From a virus, in the IMG/VR virus record IMGVR_UViG_3300013014_000071, positions 1-36,136 of that record: DNA of 36,136 bases; one strand, given 5' to 3'. Shown piece by piece: positions 30,612 through 36,136 of this stretch. Under the pieces are notes generated by a model. That model worked only from the letters and a program-made list of their open reading frames with translations, was not told the DNA's origin and searched no databases. The position numbers were made by a program, and so were the translations under genes. Positions within the stretch are counted from its first letter, which is position 1; each line of letters starts with the position of its first letter.

Positions 30612-33563
30612 ATGGACATGAAACACCTACTTTCAACAATTGATCAACTTCAAAGTAAAGAAATACTTAATGAAGGTAAAGAAGCAAGCTATTCACCATC
30701 ATACCGTGTAGGTAAAACTGGTGATTTTAGTGATAAACCTCACATGAAAAGAGGCACACCAGTTGCTGGTAAAATAGGTAGGTATGGAAAAACTTCAGAT
30801 GAGTTAGGTGATCCTGATCATGATCCTGATGATGATACTCCTACTGGTGCAGAGAAACGTGGGCGTGGTCGTCCTAAGAAAGCAGGTGGAGAAGCAGACA
30901 CTAAAGATAGATACTCTGGTGCAAAAGACCTTCAAAGCATTATGATTGGTAAAGCGCCCAAGACATTGCCAGGTAAAAAAGGTAAGGTACATAAATCTCC
31001 TCAGGATAAAGAAGTTACAGAAAGTAAGAGTTTAAAAGATTGGTTTGAAAGACTTGATGAAGCATTGAATGAAGCTAGTCTATCACCAACACAAACGTTA
31101 GTTCCTGGAATGCAAACAGGTTCACAAAAAGCACAACCTACTGTAATTGACGTTAAAAATAATCCTGCATTAAAGGCAGCATTAGACAAAGCTACAAAAG
31201 ACAAGCAGTTATCAGTAGTTGGAATCACACAACCTTCATCAGGTATGACTTCAGGTACATCTACTACGGGTATGTCTACTACGGGTATGTCTACCTCTGG
31301 TACAAAGATTGCAGAAAAAATTGAACCACCAATCAAAACTAATCCTGCTGAAAAGGGTAAGTATGATGGTAAGACAGTAGCAGAACTTAAAAAATCATTA
31401 GCTAGTGTTAAGGCTCGTATGGCTTCTATGAAAGAACAAGGTAAAAAAGTTCCACATGATTTACGTGGTCATTTTAGTGAGTTAACTTTTGCTATTCGTG
31501 CTAAGCAAGAAGGATCAGGCAAGTGGGGAGCTATTAAAGAAGCAGATCCTCCTCCTGATGGTGGTACAATATCTCCTTTAACTCTTGAGGGTAAAAAGCA
31601 ACATTATGATAAAGGTTATTATGATAGTTTAGCCGCTAGTAAAAAAGACGGTGCTAAATCAATTGTAAAAACTCGTAAAGATACGGTAGCTGAAGAAAAA
31701 ACAGTTACCCGTGACAATCACGCCGAAAAAGCTGGTAAGAAAGTTACTAAAGATATTGAATATGATGAAAAAGTCAAAGACAAGATCCATGGTAAAAAGC
31801 GTGGACCCGAAGATCAAAAAGCTGAAAGAGCTGGTCGTAAAGTAACTAAAGATATTGAGTATGATGAGAAGAAATTACCAACTATGGCTCATGTTAAAAA
31901 AATGTGCAAAGATGGCTTAACTGTCGCTCAAATCTTAAAAATGCATCCAAAGTGCGATGCAACAGCATTAAAGAAAATGATTAGTGATTGCAAAAAGAAA
32001 ATGGTAAAAGAAGGTAGAGACCAGCATTTACATGCAGCTTACCATGAAGGTAAATCACATGGTCTAAGCAAGATGCCATATAGCTGCCGTCATGATGACA
32101 TGGAAGAATCCCGTATGTATCATGAAGGGTACAAGTGTGGTCTTGATGAGTGCTATGGTCAACAACCAATTGTAGGTTATGTTGGCGAAGAATCTGATAG
32201 CGACATTGTAGACACAATGGCAAGTTATGGTGCTCGTGGTATGGAAGAAGGTGTTCTTGGTACGTTAGGCGGCGGCGCACTTGGTACAATGTTAGGTGGA
32301 CCAATTGGCGGAGTTATTGGCGCAGGATTAGGTCAGTCATATACTCAAGGTGGATCTGATTTAATAGAAGTATCAGGTGATACAGTCTACCCTAACGCAG
32401 AAGTAATCAAGTCAAAAAATGGCAAGCCAGTTGGAGAAATTTACCAAGACGGTAATGATTGGGGTTGCTTCCACTATCGTGCTGACCGTGGATATGATAT
32501 GATAGACAGTAGAGAAGATGCTATTGAAGCACTCAAAGACCTACATCAAGAAACAGGTCGCAGTCGTCCAGACCATACTATCAAAGGTATGGCAGAAGAT
32601 GGTATGGAAGAAGGCAATGCTTTCACTGGCATGTTAGCCAAGACTCCAAAAGGTGGTAAATTCTCTTTCGGTGGAAAGACATTTACTGACACCAGTGACA
32701 TTGACGAAATGGCATTTGAAAGTTTAGATAGACAACTAAATTCACTATTAAATGAAGGTGTGTCAGTATCTATATCACAAGGTCAACAAGGCGCTCCAAA
32801 CTCAGTTAACGTAAATGCAACTGATGCTGAAGCAGATAAGCTATTGGCATTTGTTAAACAAGCTGGTTTAGGTATTTTCGGTGGCGATGCTGAAAGTTCA
32901 CATTCATCTATGCCTGCTGATAAGGTTATGGATAATAGCAAAGAAGATGAAGCTGAAATCGCGGTTGTTGATGACCATGATGATATGTTAAGCTTAATTC
33001 GTAAAATGACTGGTCAAGGTCCTGCTAAGTCAAGTGATGATTATGAAGATGAAGAAAGCCACGGCCATGAAGAATGTAATGAATGTGGTGGAATGATGGA
33101 AGCCGGCCATTCATGTGGTTCAAAAGAAATGGTTGATGAAGTTCAGTCAGAAGACCAAATGACTTATGAAGTAGCGGAAGATGCTGCTGAAGAAAATGCA
33201 GCAAACGCTCAAGCTGGTGCAGAAGCAGAAGCAGCCGCAGATAAGGCAGAAGAAGCCGAAACTTCAGCCGATGAACATACCGAAGCTGAAGAAGATATGG
33301 CTATTGGTGTTTCTCATGGTGGTAATGGTAAAACATACGGTGGAGAAGAAGAGGAATTAGAAGAATCGTTTGCTAATGCAGCAGATGACGATTTTGAAGC
33401 TGACATTGACTTTATGACTAAAGTTATTTCTGGTGGATTAAACAAACAAAAATCTACTGGTCAGACAACGATTCCTGTAATCGCAGGTCAAACTGATCGC
33501 ATGGGATATTCTACTACTAATGAATCTATCAACGATTGGAAAAAATTAGCAGGTCTCAGATAA
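30612..33563 (+). CDS. Large acidic/basic modular protein, probable internal head protein
   Basis: A 983-residue, highly charged protein. Features in order: a short N-terminal peptide ending ILNEG; an AT-hook-like RGRGRPKK (about 82-90); a Gly/Ser/Thr linker with MSTTG repeats (about 215-230); two copies of GKKVTKDIEYDEK / GRKVTKDIEYDEK (about 375 and 412); a helical DNA-binding-like block GLTVAQILKMHPKCDATALK (about 436-455); His/Cys-rich repeats with YHEG; a glycine zipper LGGGALGTMLGGPIGGVIGA (about 552-575); a CNECGGMMEAGHSCG zinc-knuckle-like motif (about 823-837); a long Glu/Ala-rich helix; and a C-terminus SINDWKKLAGLR. I/L-x-N-E-A/G sites recur. RBS AAGGACG. A terminator follows. Role inferred: processed core or DNA-associated head protein. 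Confidence 0.68.
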   Translation: MDMKHLLSTIDQLQSKEILNEGKEASYSPSYRVGKTGDFSDKPHMKRGTPVAGKIGRYGKTSDELGDPDHDPDDDTPTGAEKRGRGRPKKAGGEADTKDRYSGAKDLQSIMIGKAPKTLPGKKGKVHKSPQDKEVTESKSLKDWFERLDEALNEASLSPTQTLVPGMQTGSQKAQPTVIDVKNNPALKAALDKATKDKQLSVVGITQPSSGMTSGTSTTGMSTTGMSTSGTKIAEKIEPPIKTNPAEKGKYDGKTVAELKKSLASVKARMASMKEQGKKVPHDLRGHFSELTFAIRAKQEGSGKWGAIKEADPPPDGGTISPLTLEGKKQHYDKGYYDSLAASKKDGAKSIVKTRKDTVAEEKTVTRDNHAEKAGKKVTKDIEYDEKVKDKIHGKKRGPEDQKAERAGRKVTKDIEYDEKKLPTMAHVKKMCKDGLTVAQILKMHPKCDATALKKMISDCKKKMVKEGRDQHLHAAYHEGKSHGLSKMPYSCRHDDMEESRMYHEGYKCGLDECYGQQPIVGYVGEESDSDIVDTMASYGARGMEEGVLGTLGGGALGTMLGGPIGGVIGAGLGQSYTQGGSDLIEVSGDTVYPNAEVIKSKNGKPVGEIYQDGNDWGCFHYRADRGYDMIDSREDAIEALKDLHQETGRSRPDHTIKGMAEDGMEEGNAFTGMLAKTPKGGKFSFGGKTFTDTSDIDEMAFESLDRQLNSLLNEGVSVSISQGQQGAPNSVNVNATDAEADKLLAFVKQAGLGIFGGDAESSHSSMPADKVMDNSKEDEAEIAVVDDHDDMLSLIRKMTGQGPAKSSDDYEDEESHGHEECNECGGMMEAGHSCGSKEMVDEVQSEDQMTYEVAEDAAEENAANAQAGAEAEAAADKAEEAETSADEHTEAEEDMAIGVSHGGNGKTYGGEEEELEESFANAADDDFEADIDFMTKVISGGLNKQKSTGQTTIPVIAGQTDRMGYSTTNESINDWKKLAGLR

Positions 33564-33575
33564 TTAATTAGTGTT

Positions 33576-33607
33576 AAAAATACCCAGCTTAAGCTGGGTA
33601 TTTTTTT
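33576..33607 (+). terminator. Strong rho-independent terminator
   Basis: A perfect 30 nt palindrome (AAAAATACCCAGC, centre TTAA, GCTGGGTATTTTT) followed by further T, 13 nt after the stop codon. The A-run on the other side would make it work in both directions, though no minus gene is present here. Confidence 0.92.
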
Positions 33608-33620
33608 GGTTATACTATTT

Positions 33621-33628
33621 GATAAATA
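33621..33628 (+). promoter_or_regulatory. Late promoter GATAAATA for the repeat fibre
   Basis: GATAAATA 20 nt before ATG 33649, right after a terminator, with RBS AAGGTG in the short leader. Confidence 0.65.
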
Positions 33629-33648
33629 ATAGATAAGGTGAACTAAAG

Positions 33649-35424
33649 ATGGCGCAACGCAATATTGACTTCGGTGGATTTCCAAATGATCCTAATTCAG
33701 ATGCTATAAGAACGGCATTTCAAAAAGTCCAATTAAATTTTACTGAACTGTTTAATGCTGGTGTAGTTTCTTCTATTAATAGAAATCCACAGCCTGGGTT
33801 AACAGTTAGCCCTACAACAGGAGCTGTTTTAATTACAGCTAATATTGCCTGTGTACAGGTTCATACCAGTACGTTAAGTATAGGTAGAAATGCAAATGGC
33901 AGCCAAGATACTTCTATCACTCAATCATCACAAGTTCTTTGGGTAGATTTACCTGCAAATATAGCAAACGTGGCTAATATTAATTTAAGTGGTTATGCTA
34001 ATGTTGTTGGTAATGTTACAGCAGGCAATTTAATAGGAGCTAATTTAAATGTAAGCGCAACTAGTAATCTAGGTGGTGTAGCCAATGTAAAAATTACAGG
34101 CGGTACTAACGGTTACTTTTTACAAACAGATGGCACAGGCAATTTAACTTGGAATGCTGGTACTTCTACCCCTGGTACAGGTACTCCAGGTGGGGCAAAT
34201 ACTCAAATTCAATATAATGATGGAAATGGTAACTTCGCCGGTACTGCAGGTTTCACCTTTGATTCAGTTACCAGTAATGTTAATGCTCCGGGGAATATTA
34301 TTGTAGCAGCAAATATAGTAGGTGGAAATCTAACAACTGCAGGTGTATTATCAGTAACAGGAACTGCTAACGTAGGAAATCTTAGTACTCCTGGACTAAT
34401 ATCAGCCGTAGGTAACATTACTGGAGCTAATTTAATAACAACTGGATTAGTATCATCTCCTGCTATCGAAAATGGTAGTAGTAATGTAAGACTTGCTTCT
34501 AGTGGCAACGTTAGTATCTCCGTAGATGGAACTAGTAATGTCATGGTAGTTACTGATTTAGGTGCTAATATTACAGGAACTGCCGATATTACTGGTAACA
34601 CTACTGTAGGCAATCTAGGTACCGCAGGATTAATATTAGCTACAGGAAATATATCTGGTGGTAATTTAATAACAGCAGGCGCACTTTCTGCTACCGGTAA
34701 TGCTAATGTGGGTAACTTAGGTACAAGTGGCCTAATTATAGCTACCGGAAATATTACAGGAGCTAACTTAACATCAACAGCCCGTGTAACAGCTACAGGC
34801 AATATAACAGGTGGAAATTTAATAACATCAGGAACACTATCAGCTACAGGTAATGCTAATGTAGGTAACTTAGGTACCGCAGGATTAATATTAGCTACAG
34901 GAAATATAACTGGTGGAAATTTAATAACATCAGGAACACTATCAGCTACAGGTAATGCTAATGTAGGTAACTTAGGTACCGCAGGATTAATATTAGCTAC
35001 AGGAAATATAACTGGTGGTAACTTAATTTCTGCCGGAAGTTTAAATGTTAACGGTACTGCTTCCATTGGTAATTTATCCACTGCTACAGTATTAGCTACT
35101 ACAGGTAATATTGCTGGTAAATTATTATTAAGTGGCAGTGAGAATTTAGCCAACGCAACCGCAGCAAGCTTAAACTTAATAACGAGTTATTTTTCAACAA
35201 CAGGTGCTAGTACTGCTACATTGGCTGCAGGTACTGCAGGACAAATCAAAACATTTATGATGGTGGCCGATGGCGGAGATATGACTATTACAGTTACTAA
35301 TGCTGGATGGAAGTCAAGTGGCACAGGTACACTTACTTTTAACAGTATCGGTGATGGATGTACACTACAATATGTTGCTAGTAAGTGGTTCTGTATAGGT
35401 AATAATGGCGTTGTGTTTGCTTAA
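33649..35424 (+). CDS. Repetitive tail fibre
   Basis: A 591-residue fibre. The N-terminus MAQRNIDFGGFPNDPNSDAI followed by AFQKVQLNFTELFN is a typical attachment start. A module at about 140-165 (VKITGGTNGYFLQTDGTGNL) is shared with the fibre at 10403. Residues about 215-490 are tandem 34-residue units of the form TAGLILATGNITGGNLI followed by TSGTLSATGNANVGNLG, likely a trimeric beta-helix shaft; two units are identical at the DNA level. The C-terminal 100 residues (STATLAAGTAGQIKTFMMVA, then FNSIGDGCTLQYVASKWFCI) form a conserved tip domain. It probably contacts the host surface or links to a distal fibre. Confidence 0.88.
   Translation: MAQRNIDFGGFPNDPNSDAIRTAFQKVQLNFTELFNAGVVSSINRNPQPGLTVSPTTGAVLITANIACVQVHTSTLSIGRNANGSQDTSITQSSQVLWVDLPANIANVANINLSGYANVVGNVTAGNLIGANLNVSATSNLGGVANVKITGGTNGYFLQTDGTGNLTWNAGTSTPGTGTPGGANTQIQYNDGNGNFAGTAGFTFDSVTSNVNAPGNIIVAANIVGGNLTTAGVLSVTGTANVGNLSTPGLISAVGNITGANLITTGLVSSPAIENGSSNVRLASSGNVSISVDGTSNVMVVTDLGANITGTADITGNTTVGNLGTAGLILATGNISGGNLITAGALSATGNANVGNLGTSGLIIATGNITGANLTSTARVTATGNITGGNLITSGTLSATGNANVGNLGTAGLILATGNITGGNLITSGTLSATGNANVGNLGTAGLILATGNITGGNLISAGSLNVNGTASIGNLSTATVLATTGNIAGKLLLSGSENLANATAASLNLITSYFSTTGASTATLAAGTAGQIKTFMMVADGGDMTITVTNAGWKSSGTGTLTFNSIGDGCTLQYVASKWFCIGNNGVVFA
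34810..35013 (+). repeat. Two identical 102 bp tandem repeats in the fibre shaft
   Basis: Units 34810-34911 and 34912-35013 are identical base for base and encode two 34-residue shaft repeats. Further, diverged units flank them on both sides (for example before 34810 and from 35014). The exact copy points to recent duplication by slippage or recombination. Confidence 0.92.
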
Positions 35425-35438
35425 TTTGGAATAATAAT

Positions 35439-36136
35439 ATGACAACAATATCAGGGATAAAGATTACGGCACTACAAGATATTGGTGCATCAAATATTTC
35501 ATATACTACTCTTGTACCTGTGGTTAAACTTGGTAATGCTGCTACTATCACAGAAAAAGCTAATTTACAAATTGTCGGTAATTTAATTTTAAATGGCGCA
35601 GGTGGATTTTATTTTCCTCCAGCCGCGGTATCAATAGTAGCGCAAAGTGTAGCTAATGCTGCTCAACCAAGTATTACTAGTGTAGGAACATTAACATCAT
35701 TGACAGTTAGTGGTAATTTAAATGCCAGTAATATAATATTAACCGGTCAACTATCTGCTTCTACACAATCAGGTATTATTGCTAATGGCACAAATCAATC
35801 TACAGCAGTATTACTTACTAGTGCTATTAATGTAATAGGAACTGCTGGTGCGGGACAGGGAGTAAGATTACCTATTGTATCAGGTGCAACTATTACTTTA
35901 GTAAATTCAACTGCAAATGCTGTTTTAGTGTATCCAAATTCAGGCGCTTCAATAAACTCAAACTATGCAAATATCCCATTGACACTAAATCCATCAGTAG
36001 TTTTGCAAATTATTTCTAGCTCAACTACACAGTGGTATACAGTAGGAGGTGATGCTACACCACCTACACCTACATCAACTACAACGACTACGACAGCACC
36101 GACAACCACTACAACAGTAGCACCGACAACTACTAC
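35439..36136 (+). CDS. Tail fibre-like protein with Thr-rich tail (truncated by window end)
   Basis: An open frame of 232 codons starting MTTISGIKITALQDIGASNI and running off the window. It has strand repeats (SVGTLTSLTVSGNLNASNII), a bacterial/phage surface domain GAGQGVRLPIVSGATITLVN (about 128-150), and then from about residue 208 a mucin-like run of Thr with Ala-Pro and Val-Ala-Pro interruptions. GGA is the only RBS trace before the ATG. It is the third fibre-type gene in the region and lies 14 nt after the previous stop, so co-transcription is likely. The Thr-rich part would be an extended, flexible or adhesive segment. The end of the gene is not visible. Confidence 0.78.
   Translation, partial: MTTISGIKITALQDIGASNISYTTLVPVVKLGNAATITEKANLQIVGNLILNGAGGFYFPPAAVSIVAQSVANAAQPSITSVGTLTSLTVSGNLNASNIILTGQLSASTQSGIIANGTNQSTAVLLTSAINVIGTAGAGQGVRLPIVSGATITLVNSTANAVLVYPNSGASINSNYANIPLTLNPSVVLQIISSSTTQWYTVGGDATPPTPTSTTTTTTAPTTTTTVAPTTT

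Noticed and set aside
34600-35050. Possible CRISPR-like repeats
   Set aside because: The repeats are in frame, code for 34-residue fibre units and have no unique spacers.
34209-35153. Long antisense open frame (314 codons) opposite the repetitive fibre
   Set aside because: It is a by-product of the repeat composition of the fibre (Thr/Ala/Gly/Asn codons give stop-free Pro/Val/Leu antisense). No RBS, promoter or recognisable domain.
1-36136. tRNA genes, integrase or attachment sites
   Set aside because: No cloverleaf with a TTCRA-type arm, no recombinase and no lysogeny genes were recognised by eye; a tRNA scan would be needed to exclude them fully.

Overview
The window is a 36 kb piece of an AT-rich T4-like myovirus genome. 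The organism is identified from proteins: a primase/helicase pair (gp61/gp41 type), tail sheath and tail tube (gp18/gp19), neck proteins (gp13, gp14), a sheath stabiliser (gp15), a head-completion nuclease (gp4), a small terminase (gp16), a dNMP kinase (gp1) and two large tail fibres. The remaining protein set (IscA-type Fe-S carrier, MazG, RecB-like nuclease, DUF6267-like protein, modular beta-rich fibres) resembles aquatic T4-like phages of the cyanophage and pelagiphage kind. The host cannot be named from this window. No tRNA, rRNA, CRISPR array or lysogeny gene was seen.

Layout: 1-850 holds a truncated gene and an HNH homing endonuclease, both on the minus strand. 852-6649 runs plus: a baseplate/fibre-like protein, primase, helicase, a small protein, an Ala/Pro-rich protein and a nucleotidyltransferase-like protein. 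6621-6915 is an intergenic region with the wreck of a second endonuclease and a strong late promoter for a small virion-like protein (6915-7298, own terminator). 7363-10349 is an operon of small conserved phage genes ending in an Fe-S carrier and a PD-(D/E)XK nuclease. 10403-15457 holds fibre/virion proteins and a small coiled-coil membrane protein. 15469-19103 is a minus-strand island (Nudix, gp15-like, gp14-like) that ends on a shared palindromic terminator. A 100 bp divergent region then launches a probable early pair (unknown protein, MazG), followed by gp13, dNMP kinase, an antisense HNH protein, a giant sheath, the tube, a tube-like protein, gp4, gp16, two capsid-targeting-like proteins and two fibres; the last runs off the window.

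Regulation is unusually readable. An octamer of the form NATAAATA (usually GATAAATA; close to the T4 late TATAAATA) stands before most virion gene groups on either strand. At six genes it lies only 2-6 nt before the ATG with no Shine-Dalgarno sequence, which implies leaderless or nearly leaderless late mRNA. Two genes (fibre at 10403, dNMP kinase at 21737) have perfect hairpins over their translation starts with a promoter-like element placed so that the shorter transcript loses one arm, the logic known for T4 gene e and I-TevI. Two sigma70-like promoters (1636-1664, 19147-19175) probably serve early genes.

The most interesting system is a family of homing endonuclease cassettes. An 80 bp module carrying a minus-strand late promoter, a 5'-terminal hairpin, an RBS and the first codons occurs at 732-811 before the intact HNH gene, and again at 6756-6835 before a 48-codon remnant that keeps only the first codons and the last DNA-binding repeat. 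A lone copy of that DNA-binding repeat is a separate small gene at 13398-13604.
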